Shown piece after piece: positions 35,962 through 45,071 of a stretch of 64,000 bases of DNA. Source of the DNA: Pseudothermotoga elfii DSM 9442 = NBRC 107921 (GTDB lineage: Bacteria; Thermotogota; Thermotogae; Thermotogales; DSM-5069). The position numbers were made by a program, and so were the translations under genes. How positions within the stretch are numbered: position 1 is the first letter of the stretch; the number at the start of each line of letters is the position of its first letter. The stretch lies in NCBI RefSeq assembly GCF_000504085.1, contig NC_022792.1, forward strand, positions 620,001-684,000. The letters run 5' to 3'. The notes under the pieces were generated by a model. It searched no databases. It was given only the letters and a program-made list of their open reading frames with translations, and had not been told where the DNA came from.

Positions 35962-36980
35962 CCTACCTCACCAACCTCTTTTTTCTTTGCTTCTTCAACT
36001 TTATGCCAGAAAAAACATCTCACAAGATGCCCTTTGGCAACTTCAACAAGTTCCGGTTCTTCTTTTGTACATTTTTCTTCTTTAAATTCACATCTTGGAT
36101 TGAATTTGCACCCTGATGGGAATTTCAACGGGTTTGGTACAACACCAGGTATGTTGTACAGACGAGTCTGTTCTATATCAAGCCTTGGAATAGCGTGCAG
36201 CAATCCCCAGGTATATGGGTGTTTTGGATCACCAAATAATGTTTTAACTTCTGCATATTCAACGACTTTTCCGGCGTACATAACTGCTACTCTATTTGCA
36301 TTTTCAGCGATTACTCCCATATCGTGGGTAATCAAAACGATTGCCATACCGTACTCTTTTTGCAGCTGTTTCATCAGATCCATTATTTGAGCCTGGATAG
36401 TGACATCAAGGGCTGTAGTTGGTTCATCTGCTATCAAAATCTTTGGCCTGCATGATAATGCCATTGCAATCATTGCCCTTTGTCTCATCCCTCCTGAGAG
36501 CTCGTGGGGATATTCATCAACTCTCTTTTCCGGCTCAGGTATGCCGACTTTTCTCAATAGATCAACAGCCATTTTTTTTGCGGTTGTTTCATCTACTTTC
36601 TGGTGAAGTACTATAGCCTCAACTATCTGCTCTCCTACCGTAAAAACGGGATTTAGTGCAACCATTGGTTCTTGAAAAATCATTGCAATGTCTTTGCCTC
36701 TTATTTTTCTCATCTGTTCCTCTGGTATTTTTGTTAAATCAATCCCGTTGAAAATTATTGAGCCATCAACTATTTTCCCCTTTTCATCTAAGATTCTAAG
36801 TACAGAGAGGGATGTAACACTTTTTCCACAACCTGATTCTCCAACTATGCCGAGAGTCTCTCCTTGATAAACTTCGAAATCGACACCATCAACAGCTTTT
36901 ACTACACCGTCTTCGGTATAGAAATACGTCTTCAAGTTTTTCACAGTTAGTATCGGTTCGTTCACAGTATCACTCCTCAT
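35958..36980 (-). CDS. ABC transporter ATPase OppD
   Basis: 340 residues with Walker A GESGCGKSVTSLS, Q-loop FQEPMVALNPVF, signature LSGGMRQRAMIAMAL, Walker B ILIADEPTTALDVT, switch ITHDMG, and the C-terminal cysteine cluster CKFNPRCEFKEEKCTKEEP. It overlaps dppC by four bases and oppF by four. Serves the dppB/dppC pair upstream. Confidence 0.94.
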   Translation of the reverse strand: MRSDTVNEPILTVKNLKTYFYTEDGVVKAVDGVDFEVYQGETLGIVGESGCGKSVTSLSVLRILDEKGKIVDGSIIFNGIDLTKIPEEQMRKIRGKDIAMIFQEPMVALNPVFTVGEQIVEAIVLHQKVDETTAKKMAVDLLRKVGIPEPEKRVDEYPHELSGGMRQRAMIAMALSCRPKILIADEPTTALDVTIQAQIMDLMKQLQKEYGMAIVLITHDMGVIAENANRVAVMYAGKVVEYAEVKTLFGDPKHPYTWGLLHAIPRLDIEQTRLYNIPGVVPNPLKFPSGCKFNPRCEFKEEKCTKEEPELVEVAKGHLVRCFFWHKVEEAKKKEVGEVG

Positions 36981-37855
36981 CCTCTGAGTCTCGGGTCAAA
37001 GACGTCTCGCAAAGCATCACCAACGAGATTCCATGCAAGTACAAAAAGCACCATAGCTGTTCCGGGGTATACTATCGCGTACCAGTATTTGAAAGCTTCC
37101 CCCGAGGCACCGAGAAGCCAGTTTCTTGCAAAATTCAAAAGAGCTCCCCAGTCAGCGTATCCCACAGGTGCACCGAGGCCGAGGAAACTGAGTGCTGCCG
37201 CGGTGATCACCAGAGATCCTATTCTCATTGTAGCTTGTATTACAACGGGAAATATAGTATTCGGAAGTACATGACGAAGGATTACCAGATAATCGTTCAC
37301 ACCAAGAGCACGTGCTGCTAACACATATTGTTCTTCTCTTACCTGAAGTATGTTTCCTCTTATTAACCTTGCGGTCGCCATCCAACCAAAGACTGTTAAA
37401 GATATCATAACTTTGTCCAGTCCCATTCCAAGAAAAGCAGTGACAACTATAGCTGCCAGTATATATGGGATAGAGAGAAAGATATCTGTGATTCTCATCA
37501 AAATTTCATCAAGCCATCCTCCAAAATACCCCGCAATTGAACCTATTATCAGTCCAATAAGTGTTGATACAAGCGTTACAATCAGTCCTACTTTAAAAGC
37601 TGTTCTTGTACCCCATACAACTCCGTAGAATATGTCCCTACCATCTATTACCCCAAATGGGTGCCCTTCAGCAGGTGGTTGTGGAGTTTTGTCCCAGGTT
37701 ACTATCGGTATCATGTACGGATCATACGATTGAGGAGGGCATATCAGCGGAGCAAATATCGCTACTATTGCAAAAAAAATAAGTAGCGAAAAACCAAGAA
37801 CAGCTGATGGATTTCTCAATAACTTTTTTATGATTCTTCTGGTCTCTGTTCTCAC
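36977..37855 (-). CDS. Dpp-type ABC permease (DppC)
   Basis: 292 residues, the normal length for DppC/OppC, unlike the 506-residue paralogue at 27925-29445. Six membrane segments and the EAA-like loop AARALGVNDYLVILRHVLPN near residue 185. The N-terminal IKKLLRNPSAVLGFSLLIFF helix and the FGVIDGRDIFYGVVWGTR loop are family typical. It follows dppB by 12 bases. Confidence 0.94.
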   Translation of the reverse strand: MRTETRRIIKKLLRNPSAVLGFSLLIFFAIVAIFAPLICPPQSYDPYMIPIVTWDKTPQPPAEGHPFGVIDGRDIFYGVVWGTRTAFKVGLIVTLVSTLIGLIIGSIAGYFGGWLDEILMRITDIFLSIPYILAAIVVTAFLGMGLDKVMISLTVFGWMATARLIRGNILQVREEQYVLAARALGVNDYLVILRHVLPNTIFPVVIQATMRIGSLVITAAALSFLGLGAPVGYADWGALLNFARNWLLGASGEAFKYWYAIVYPGTAMVLFVLAWNLVGDALRDVFDPRLRG

Positions 37856-37867
37856 ATCAAAACCTCC

Positions 37868-38905
37868 TCAACTAAAGCGTATTCTTGGATCTATAGCAGC
37901 ATAAAGTATATCAATTATAAGATTACCCACAACAAGTATCAGGGAATAAAAAAGGGTTGAAGCCATGATAGATGCATAATCAAGCTGGGTAGCCGCAGTT
38001 GCTGTAAAACTTCCCATACCGGTTCTGTTAAAGACCATTTCTACGATCACAGTTCCTGCAAAAAGCTGTATGACCATAGCCCCTCCAACTGTTACAACGG
38101 GTATCATCGCGTTTTTTCTTGCGTGTTTGTGTATAACCACGTTTTCTGCCAGCCCTTTTGCTCGGGCTGTTCTTATGTATTCTTTCGTAAGGACTTCGAG
38201 CATACTTGAACGTGTTATTCTTAAAAGATAGGCCCACCAGAGCCAGGAAAGGGTCATTATCGGAGCAATTAAATGGCGTAATGCATCGACAAAAACATCG
38301 AATCTTCCATTTAATAAAGCGTCAATGGTTATTAAAGACGTATACCTGTTGAATTCTGGCGATTTCACCACAGCCTCTGCCCAGAAACTCAGATTTCCTG
38401 GAGGAAACCATCCAAGAACACTGTAAAAAACCATCAGAACAACCAAGCCGAACACGAAATCTGGAAAACTCCAGCCAATAACTGCAAAAATTCGGACAAA
38501 ATGATCCACGAATTTGTCCCTATTCACAGCGGCTATTATTCCAAGCCACACACCAACAAACACAACAGGTATAATCGAATATAGCGCAAGTTCGACAGTC
38601 CATGGCAACCTGTTCAATATAGCATCTTTTACAGGTTCTTTGCCAACAACCGACCATCCGAGATCACCAGAGAGGGTATTTTTAAGCCATTTTAGATATC
38701 TCATAACGACCGGATCAGTAAGACCGTATTTTTCTTTTATTTTCTCTAACTGGTTGGGCGTTAATTTGTCAAGCAGTCCGGGATTTACGTATGCTGCCAG
38801 AAGTCTGTCAGAACCAAGACTTTGAACCATCCCGAATACTATCAGCGATATTCCAAATAATATCAACGGCAAAAGCAAAAGTCTTCTTATGATGTAAGCT
38901 GTCAA
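37868..38905 (-). CDS. Dpp-type ABC permease (DppB)
   Basis: 345 residues, six helices, EAA-like loop TARAKGLAENVVIHKHARKN near residue 240. A soluble segment GLTDPVVMRYLKWLKNTLSGD follows the first helix. First transporter gene after the chemoreceptor, 15 bases downstream of it, so receptor and importer are probably co-transcribed. Confidence 0.94.
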   Translation of the reverse strand: MTAYIIRRLLLLPLILFGISLIVFGMVQSLGSDRLLAAYVNPGLLDKLTPNQLEKIKEKYGLTDPVVMRYLKWLKNTLSGDLGWSVVGKEPVKDAILNRLPWTVELALYSIIPVVFVGVWLGIIAAVNRDKFVDHFVRIFAVIGWSFPDFVFGLVVLMVFYSVLGWFPPGNLSFWAEAVVKSPEFNRYTSLITIDALLNGRFDVFVDALRHLIAPIMTLSWLWWAYLLRITRSSMLEVLTKEYIRTARAKGLAENVVIHKHARKNAMIPVVTVGGAMVIQLFAGTVIVEMVFNRTGMGSFTATAATQLDYASIMASTLFYSLILVVGNLIIDILYAAIDPRIRFS

Positions 38906-38920
38906 AATCTCTCACCTCCA

Positions 38921-40894
38921 TCAAACTTTGAAGCGATCAGAAAGATTTCTCAATTCTTCAACTGTTTGAACCATTTCATCAATTTTTCCTGTTAGACCTT
39001 GTGTCTGTTCTGCCTGACTTGAAATTGCATCGGCCATTTTATCCATAATTTTTACAACTTCTTCTGTATTCTTTGAAATTCGATCAATCGCGCTGCTTAT
39101 TTCTTCCACAGCGCCGCTTTGCTCCTCGCTGGTCGCTGCTAAATCGTTTGTCATTGAAACGAAACTTTCGACACTTTTAACCATGCTTTCCATTTGATCG
39201 ACGCTTTCTTTCAACGTAATCATTGAATTTTGTAGCTGATTCACAACTTCCTGACCACCCTTAGCTACAAGTTCTGTTTGAGATTTTATTTTCTTCAGGG
39301 TATCAGCTACTTCCTGTGTAGCTTTTCTGCTTTCTTCAGCAAGTTTTCTTATTTCGTCAGCAACTACCGCAAATCCCTTGCCTGCTTCCCCTGCTCTGGC
39401 TGCCTCTATTGCCGCATTGAGCGCTAAGAGATTGGTTTGTTCAGCTATATTGTAAATGACATCTGTAATTTCTCCTATTCGATTTGATAGATCGACAAGT
39501 TCTTGAACAACTCTCATAGACATCTGGCCTTCTGCAGCTGCTTTTTCCATAGCTTTTGCAAGTTGTCTCATAGATTCCTCCGTTTTGATTGTGGTTGATC
39601 GAACCCTTTCGGAATTTTCAGCAAGTGTTGAAGCATGCTTGGCGGTGTTCTCGGCGCCGGATGCTACTTCTTCCATGCCAGAGTTGACTTCTTCAATCGA
39701 AGAGGATATATCTTCGACATTTCCGTTAACTGTTATTGCAGACGATTTTGCTTCTTCAGATAATCTGATAGTATTCTCAATGCTGAGTTTTAAGTCTTTG
39801 GAAAATTGTTCCATCTGGAAACCGAGATTTTTGATTTTCACAATGCTTTCTTTCAGGCTATCACTTACAGCCGTGAAAGCTCTGGAAAGCTCGCCTATTT
39901 CATCTTTGCTTTCAAAGGTCTGTGATGCGCTCAGATCTCCCTGGGCAACGCGTTGAGCGTTCGATGTCAGCAACGTAAGAGGTTTTGTGATTCTGCGTCC
40001 AAAAATAATTCCGACAACCACACTTATTCCTATAACTAATGCTGCTACAGTCAGGGTTATCCAGAGCGTTTCAGTGAAAACTGAGCTTATTTCCCTGTGT
40101 GGCAGAGTCAGAAATAAACCCCATCCAGCAGATTTTATTGGTGAAAAAGCTGCTACCCTTCTATCTCCATTAAAAACATATTCTGTACTTGTAGAATCGC
40201 CTGTCATAGCAATTTTTTCGATAATAGACAAAGAATCGCTTATCTGGCTCAAGGTTTTTCCAATGTACTCCTTTGCAGGGTGGGCAATCACCATTCCCGC
40301 ATTGTTGACGAGATAACTATATCCTGTTTCTCCATAGGTACATGATTCTATCATCGACCAGAATTGTTCTTGAGGTATTATCGACACTAATACGCCAGCA
40401 GTGCTCCCATCGTAAGATATCACCCTTGAGGCCAGGGCAACTGATCTAACACCTTTCCAATCAAAATTATCCTGCACAAAGAAATCTTTGTTTTCTGAAA
40501 CTACTGCTTGAAAAAATCTGTAACTTGATACATCAGTCTCTTCTTCATCCTTATATGTGAACGCTTTGCCAGATGTGTTAGCAAGTATGTAATCCGAAAA
40601 TCCGAGTTTATTAAATGTATCCGCGTGTGATTTAAGGGCCATGCTCACCATGGATTTTTCAAAGAGCATCAAATAGCTTTCAAAAGTTGAAGCTGCATTT
40701 GCAAGTTCAGACTCTCTTTGCATAAACCAGTGATCCAAAACCAAAGCTTCCCTATCTACCTTTTGCTCAATTGCACTGAGCGCAAAACTCATCAATCGAT
40801 CTTTTGTGGTGAAAATGTTTAATACGGTAACCACTGTTACAGAAATCACCACGAAAACCACGGTAATAAGAATAATTTTTGTACGAACTGACAC
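38921..40894 (-). CDS. methyl-accepting chemotaxis protein with double-Cache sensor
   Basis: A transmembrane chemoreceptor. 658 residues from GTG 40894, which has GGAGG eight bases upstream; the longer frame to 40975 runs into comF and is unlikely. First helix at about residues 5-25, a periplasmic sensor of ~250 residues with dCache-like features ([31 protein letters not shown]), second helix near 285-310 ([21 protein letters not shown]), HAMP, then the signalling domain with the hairpin tip [19 protein letters not shown]. Position ahead of the transporter suggests it senses the same nutrient, which is inference. Confidence 0.95.
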   Translation of the reverse strand: MSVRTKIILITVVFVVISVTVVTVLNIFTTKDRLMSFALSAIEQKVDREALVLDHWFMQRESELANAASTFESYLMLFEKSMVSMALKSHADTFNKLGFSDYILANTSGKAFTYKDEEETDVSSYRFFQAVVSENKDFFVQDNFDWKGVRSVALASRVISYDGSTAGVLVSIIPQEQFWSMIESCTYGETGYSYLVNNAGMVIAHPAKEYIGKTLSQISDSLSIIEKIAMTGDSTSTEYVFNGDRRVAAFSPIKSAGWGLFLTLPHREISSVFTETLWITLTVAALVIGISVVVGIIFGRRITKPLTLLTSNAQRVAQGDLSASQTFESKDEIGELSRAFTAVSDSLKESIVKIKNLGFQMEQFSKDLKLSIENTIRLSEEAKSSAITVNGNVEDISSSIEEVNSGMEEVASGAENTAKHASTLAENSERVRSTTIKTEESMRQLAKAMEKAAAEGQMSMRVVQELVDLSNRIGEITDVIYNIAEQTNLLALNAAIEAARAGEAGKGFAVVADEIRKLAEESRKATQEVADTLKKIKSQTELVAKGGQEVVNQLQNSMITLKESVDQMESMVKSVESFVSMTNDLAATSEEQSGAVEEISSAIDRISKNTEEVVKIMDKMADAISSQAEQTQGLTGKIDEMVQTVEELRNLSDRFKV

Positions 40895-40908
40895 AAATTG
40901 CACCTCCT

Positions 40909-41520
40909 CTACGCCCTTGCGACACAATACACATAGACTTTCTGAACACCAGATTTTCTGAGTAAATTGACGCACTCTTTGACTGTTGAACCAGTGGTGT
41001 ATACATCATCAATTAGTATAAACCTTCCGTACATTTTTCTGATGTATGTGAAAGATTCCTTAGCCAGAGCAAGTCTTTCAGAAACGGACATACCTTTTTT
41101 AGTTGATTTTGCATAGGAATCAAGAATTTTTACGACTTTGATATTTAATGATTTTCCAATTGATTTAGCAATCAACCCCATTGTATCAAAACCACGACTT
41201 TCAAGAGAAGAGAAACTCGAGGGAACCCATGTAACAAAATCGGCATCATGCTGGTAGCGTGTAATAGTTTTAAGTAACAGTTGTGAGATTAGTTTGTACA
41301 ATCTCCAGTGGTGTCCGTTTTTGTAAACGAGGATCAATTTTTTGAGCATGGATTCATATCTACCATAGAAATATACATCGAAAAATTCATTTTTTTCTCG
41401 TAATGGCACAGGACCTCGGAAAAGCTCTGAGAGGCAAGATTGGCACAGTAGTTCTGTGATCTTGATATTTTTTCCGCATAACAAACATTTATTTGGAAAG
41501 ACCATTTCTAAGAAATTCAA
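40909..41520 (-). CDS. comF: ComF-family phosphoribosyltransferase-like protein
   Basis: 203 residues: an N-terminal zinc-ribbon CLLCGKNI...CQSC and a C-terminal PRTase fold with the PRPP loop [17 protein letters not shown] near residue 170. ComF is required for DNA uptake in naturally competent bacteria, although many non-competent species keep it. The start is TTG 41520 with GAGGT ten bases before it. It precedes the chemoreceptor by 14 bases and follows the IMP cyclohydrolase domain by 51. Confidence 0.9.
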   Translation of the reverse strand: MNFLEMVFPNKCLLCGKNIKITELLCQSCLSELFRGPVPLREKNEFFDVYFYGRYESMLKKLILVYKNGHHWRLYKLISQLLLKTITRYQHDADFVTWVPSSFSSLESRGFDTMGLIAKSIGKSLNIKVVKILDSYAKSTKKGMSVSERLALAKESFTYIRKMYGRFILIDDVYTTGSTVKECVNLLRKSGVQKVYVYCVARA

Positions 41521-41571
41521 GGTTAGTACAACCTCGATTTTTTAGTTTTTGTGAACACATCAAGAATTTTA

Positions 41572-42138
41572 TCATAAATCTACAGCGAAAAGCTCTCTAA
41601 GAATCTCAAAAAGTTTTGCATCATACTTTGAACACACAAGAAATGCTTTTGCACATAATTTTCTCCTGTGTTGTAAAACAACATCTCCACATGTATCTAT
41701 TGATTTGAGAATTTCGTCATAATCTTCTGGGTCGCATACAGGAACAACATCTCTGTAATTTTTGGCAGCGGCTCTTAAAAGGGCCACACCACCTATATCA
41801 ATGCTATCAAACAGGGTTTTTTCATCAGATGACTTTTCGATTGGTCTGAAATTAATCACAACCATATCTATCGGCTCGGCACCCAGTTTATAGAGTTGTT
41901 CTAAATGCTCTTTGTTTGATAGTTGAGCAAGAACTCCGGCAAAAATTTTCGGATGGATGGTCTTCACTCTACCATTTAAAAGCTCTGAAAACCCTGTAAT
42001 TTGGTCAATATTAGCCACATTAATTCCCTGTTCTTTCAAATATTTCCATGTTCCAAATGTCGCGGTGATTCTTATTCCCATGTCAGTGAGTTTTTTTGCA
42101 AATTTAGCAATATCTGTTTTGTCCCAGACGCTTATCAA
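41572..42138 (-). CDS. stand-alone IMP cyclohydrolase domain (PurH N-terminal half)
   Basis: Closes the last ring of inosine monophosphate. Normal PurH (~450-510 residues) fuses this ~200-residue MGS-like domain to AICAR transformylase; here only the N-terminal domain is present, 188 residues. Family blocks are ISVWDKTDI (usually SVSDKTGI), TGFSELLNGRVKTIHPKI, SIDIGGVALLRAAAKNY, VCDPEDY and RRKLCAKAF. Two departures: ATFGT replaces STGGT, and NFRPI replaces NLYPF. TTG 42138 is the only standard in-frame start, but codons just upstream spell I-K-R-A-L-I-S-V, matching the usual M-K-R-A-L-I-S-V, so an ATA start at 42150 is likely. The transformylase must lie elsewhere or be absent. Confidence 0.85.
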   Translation of the reverse strand: MISVWDKTDIAKFAKKLTDMGIRITATFGTWKYLKEQGINVANIDQITGFSELLNGRVKTIHPKIFAGVLAQLSNKEHLEQLYKLGAEPIDMVVINFRPIEKSSDEKTLFDSIDIGGVALLRAAAKNYRDVVPVCDPEDYDEILKSIDTCGDVVLQHRRKLCAKAFLVCSKYDAKLFEILRELFAVDL

Positions 42139-42186
42139 AGCTCTTTTTATATTCGTAAAATCACATCCTTTCGATATTAAATTTTA

Positions 42187-42217
42187 TCAAAAAAAGGCGG
42201 CTTGAAAGCCGCCTTTT
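42187..42217 (-). terminator. intrinsic terminator of uraA
   Basis: AAAGGCGGCT-TTCA-AGCCGCCTTT with a run of seven T on the minus strand, starting about 17 bases after the uraA stop. Strong GC stem; it separates uraA from the IMP cyclohydrolase gene. Confidence 0.9.
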
Positions 42218-42233
42218 CAAATAATATTTTTGT

Positions 42234-43439
42234 TTAATTCTGTTTATCAGGCATTATCAAATTTGCAATTATTCCAATAATAGCAGCAAGGCTAATACCT
42301 TTCAGTTCAATCAATCCGATCTTTAAAGATGCTCCTCCTATTCCTATCGTAAGTATCAGTGAGGCTACTAAAAGGTTTTTTGGTTTTGAAAAATCGACTC
42401 TGGCATTTACAAGTGTTCTGATACCAACTGAGGCTATCATGCCAAAAAGAACAAGACTTATACCACCTATTACAGCAGTTGGAATAGATCTGAGAATGGC
42501 ACCGAATTTAGATACAAATGCTATTATAATTGCGAATATTGCTGCTCCTCTTAATACTCTTGGGTCATAAACTCGAGTCAGTGCAAGAACCCCTGTGTTT
42601 TCGCTGTAAGTTGTGTTAGCCGGACCACCAAATATCGCTGCAATAGCAGTAGCGAGCCCATCTCCAATTAATGTTCTGTGAAGCCCAGGATATTCAAAGA
42701 AATTTCTTCCAACAACCGCTCCGTTCGTTGTAATGTCGCCTATGTGTTCCATAAAGGTTGCGATAGACACAGGAGCAATTATTGAAATAGCCGTCCAGTT
42801 AAAGCGTGGAAAAATAAATTTTGGAATACTAAACCAGGATACTCTGACTATAGAGGCTGTATCTACCTCTCCTGTTATGAGTGAGATTCCATACCCAACT
42901 GCCACACCTGTTAGAACAGGAATCAGGTTCCAGAATCCCTTTAGAAAAACAGAGACAATTATTACTGTGAATAAGACGACAATTGCTATCAACCAATTTG
43001 AACTTGCCATTTCTATTGCGGTTGGGCTTAATGAAAGACCTATTACCACTATCATAGGACCTGTGACTATCGGTGGAAAAAGTTTTTTCACTTTGTCAAC
43101 CCCGATTAGCCAGACAATCAGCGCAAATAAAAGATAGGCAAGCCCTGCAACAAAAATTCCTCCAGTTGCGAAAGACAGGTCATTGAATTTTTCCTTCACC
43201 ATGAGAATGGGAGCTATGAAAGCAAAACTGGAACCGAGAAATACTGGAACTACCCCTTTAGTTATCAGGTGAAAAACGATGGTCCCGGTGCCTGCAGTAA
43301 ATAATGCAACAAGAGGATCAAGACCTGTAAGCAGCGGTACAAGAACTGTCGCACCAAACATTGCCAGAAAATGTTGAAAGGAAAGCACAAGAAACTTTAG
43401 ACCACCAACTTTCTGCTCGGTGAGCGTGATCTGATCCAC
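42234..43439 (-). CDS. uraA: uracil/xanthine permease (UraA/NCS2 family)
   Basis: A proton-coupled nucleobase importer with 14 membrane segments in two inverted repeats. About 401 residues, close to E. coli UraA (429). NCS2 signatures include QHFLAMFGATVLVPLLTG near the start and the central ATFMEHIGDITTNGAVVGR (glutamate and histidine of the uracil site) with AIFGGPANTTYSENTGVLALT. I chose GTG 43439, six bases after AGGAGG; ATG 43445 directly abuts the binding site. Flanked by terminators and served by its own promoter, it is a single-gene unit. Confidence 0.93.
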   Translation of the reverse strand: MDQITLTEQKVGGLKFLVLSFQHFLAMFGATVLVPLLTGLDPLVALFTAGTGTIVFHLITKGVVPVFLGSSFAFIAPILMVKEKFNDLSFATGGIFVAGLAYLLFALIVWLIGVDKVKKLFPPIVTGPMIVVIGLSLSPTAIEMASSNWLIAIVVLFTVIIVSVFLKGFWNLIPVLTGVAVGYGISLITGEVDTASIVRVSWFSIPKFIFPRFNWTAISIIAPVSIATFMEHIGDITTNGAVVGRNFFEYPGLHRTLIGDGLATAIAAIFGGPANTTYSENTGVLALTRVYDPRVLRGAAIFAIIIAFVSKFGAILRSIPTAVIGGISLVLFGMIASVGIRTLVNARVDFSKPKNLLVASLILTIGIGGASLKIGLIELKGISLAAIIGIIANLIMPDKQN

Positions 43440-43490
43440 AAACATCCTCCTTTCTGCCCTCACAGGAGCAAATTAAAGGAACCCTTAGAC

Positions 43491-43519
43491 AGTTTATCAC
43501 TGAACGTATGTTGTGTCAA
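43491..43519 (-). promoter_or_regulatory. uraA promoter
   Basis: Minus-strand TTGACA (43514-43519, perfect), 17-base spacer, TAAACT (43491-43496, 4 of 6). The leader to the GTG is about 45 bases; it holds no terminator-antiterminator pair that I can see, so no PyrR-type attenuation is evident. Confidence 0.75.
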
Positions 43520-43523
43520 TTAC

Positions 43524-43546
43524 AAAAAAACCCCCGTGAGGGGGTT
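43524..43546 (-). terminator. intrinsic terminator after osmC
   Basis: AACCCCC-TCAC-GGGGGTT followed by a run of seven T on the minus strand, two bases past the osmC stop. It ends the long flgM-to-osmC transcript. Confidence 0.9.
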
Positions 43547-43547
43547 A

Positions 43548-43985
43548 TCAGAACTTTTCGAAGGTTATCTTTAATGGGGTTGGATTTGAGAGATTATCAG
43601 ATACAGGGCATCTCTCTTCCACAGTTTTCAACCATTTTTCCAGTATTTCAGGGGAAGCATCTGTTTTTACTTTCATTTTGACATTTATTTGTTTATAGCC
43701 TGCCCTCTCTTCAGATGATTTTCCTTGAAATTTGGCAGGATTCAACGTGCCCTCAATCTCTATTAATAGATCCTGCAGTTTAACATCCATTTCCTTAGCG
43801 ACAAGGTTTCCGACGACGTTTAAACAACCTGCCAGTGCTGCAAGAACATACTCGACAGGATTTGCTCCTCTGTCATCTCCACCAAGTTGTGGCGGCTCAT
43901 CAACATACATTGTGAAATTTCTCGCTTTCACAGCTACCCTTGTGGCACTCTCAGATTTTGCAGAAATTGAAAACTTTATATCCAT
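43548..43985 (-). CDS. OsmC/Ohr-family protein
   Basis: 145 residues from ATG 43985 (GGAGG eight bases upstream). OsmC proteins are dimeric peroxide reductases with two cysteines. Here the first is in LAALAGCLNVVGN (residue ~53) and the second in VEERCPVSDNLSNPTP (~125), the YhfA/OsmC pattern. T. maritima TM0919 is a related protein of known structure, from memory. The gene follows ispG by 48 bases and precedes the terminator, so it may be the last gene of the long operon; a TATAAT near 44033 could also give it a promoter. Confidence 0.9.
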   Translation of the reverse strand: MDIKFSISAKSESATRVAVKARNFTMYVDEPPQLGGDDRGANPVEYVLAALAGCLNVVGNLVAKEMDVKLQDLLIEIEGTLNPAKFQGKSSEERAGYKQINVKMKVKTDASPEILEKWLKTVEERCPVSDNLSNPTPLKITFEKF

Positions 43986-44033
43986 ACATTTCACCTCCAG
44001 TATTTAGAATATCATTACGTTATTCCGATTATA

Positions 44034-45071
44034 TTACTCTAATTTATCGGTTCTGTTCACTATCAGCTCTGTCAGGACTTCTACAATCTTTTCTTTCGGT
44101 ATTGTTTTTACAATCTTGCCTTTCATGAATAAAACTGCTCCATTCTTTGTCCCTGCCACACCAATGTCCGCGTGGCCTCCTTCACCGATTCCATTGACCA
44201 CACATCCCATAACCGCGACAGTAAGGTTATTTTTTTCAACAAGTGCTTCGATTGTTTTTGCTATCTGCTCCACATTTATCTCACATCTTGAACATGTTGG
44301 GCAGGCGATAACTTGGCCTTCTTTTCTCAAATGGAGCGACATAAGAATTTTTCTGGCTATTATGACTTCTTCGACAGGGTCACCAGATATAGAAACTCTG
44401 ATTGTATCTCCTATGCCTTTTAAAAGTAGATAACCTATAGCGATTGAAGATTTCACAGTAGAAGTTATGTGAGTACCTGCTTCAGTCACACCAAGGTGTA
44501 TCGGATAATCTACTTTTTGTGATATGTATTCATTTGCTTTGATTGTTTCAATAACATCACTGCTTTTCGCAGAAATAACGATGTTATAGAATCCTTCTTT
44601 CTCCAAAATTGAAACTTCTTTCAAAGCAGATTCAGCCAGAGCAGTTGCTCGATCATGCTTTTGCTCGTAATCTTTTCTTAGAGACCCACTGTTAGAACCA
44701 ACGCGAATCGCTACTCCATAATCTTTGGCCACTTTTGCAAGTTCTCTGATTTTCCACTCTGGACCGATATTCCCGGGATTAATCCTGATTTTATCAGCAC
44801 CACTTTTGATGGCTTCTATAGCAAGCTTATGATCGAAGTGAATATCGGCTATGATTGGAATTCTCACTTTTTGTTTTATCAATTTTATTGATTGAGCACT
44901 CTCCAGGTCTGGTACTGAAACTCTAACCATTTCACAGCCGGCAGACATTAAATCATTGATCTGTCTGATTGTTTTCTCTACTTCCTGTGTTTTTGTATTT
45001 GTCATAGATTGAATCACTACTGGATTATTACCGCCCAGAAAAATATTTGCTATTTTTAGTGTTTTGCTCAT
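44034..45071 (-). CDS. ispG: 4-hydroxy-3-methylbut-2-enyl diphosphate synthase IspG
   Basis: A 4Fe-4S enzyme of the non-mevalonate isoprenoid pathway (also GcpE). 345 residues: N-terminal TIM barrel and C-terminal Fe-S domain with three cysteine ligands, two in [10 protein letters not shown] and one in [18 protein letters not shown]. The genes dxr, rseP and ispG are adjacent, a common arrangement in which a site-2 protease sits between the two isoprenoid genes. It overlaps rseP by four bases. Confidence 0.96.

Noticed and set aside
32250-36980. Recent tandem duplication of oppD-oppF
   Set aside because: The two pairs differ throughout, one OppF has a long insertion and the reading-frame overlaps differ, so they are old paralogues.
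41572-42138. purH pseudogene truncated by a frameshift
   Set aside because: The region downstream up to comF (52 bases) contains no transformylase-like sequence in any frame, and the domain itself is intact, so it is a separate domain gene rather than a broken full-length one.
43464-43547. PyrR-type attenuator or riboswitch before uraA
   Set aside because: Only the osmC terminator and a normal promoter are visible; the leader is too short and shows no alternative hairpins.
44010-44050. Sigma-28 promoter at the end of ispG (ACCGATAA on the minus strand)
   Set aside because: The -10 is good but the bases 15 upstream (AGAG) do not resemble TAAA, and the site lies in conserved coding sequence.
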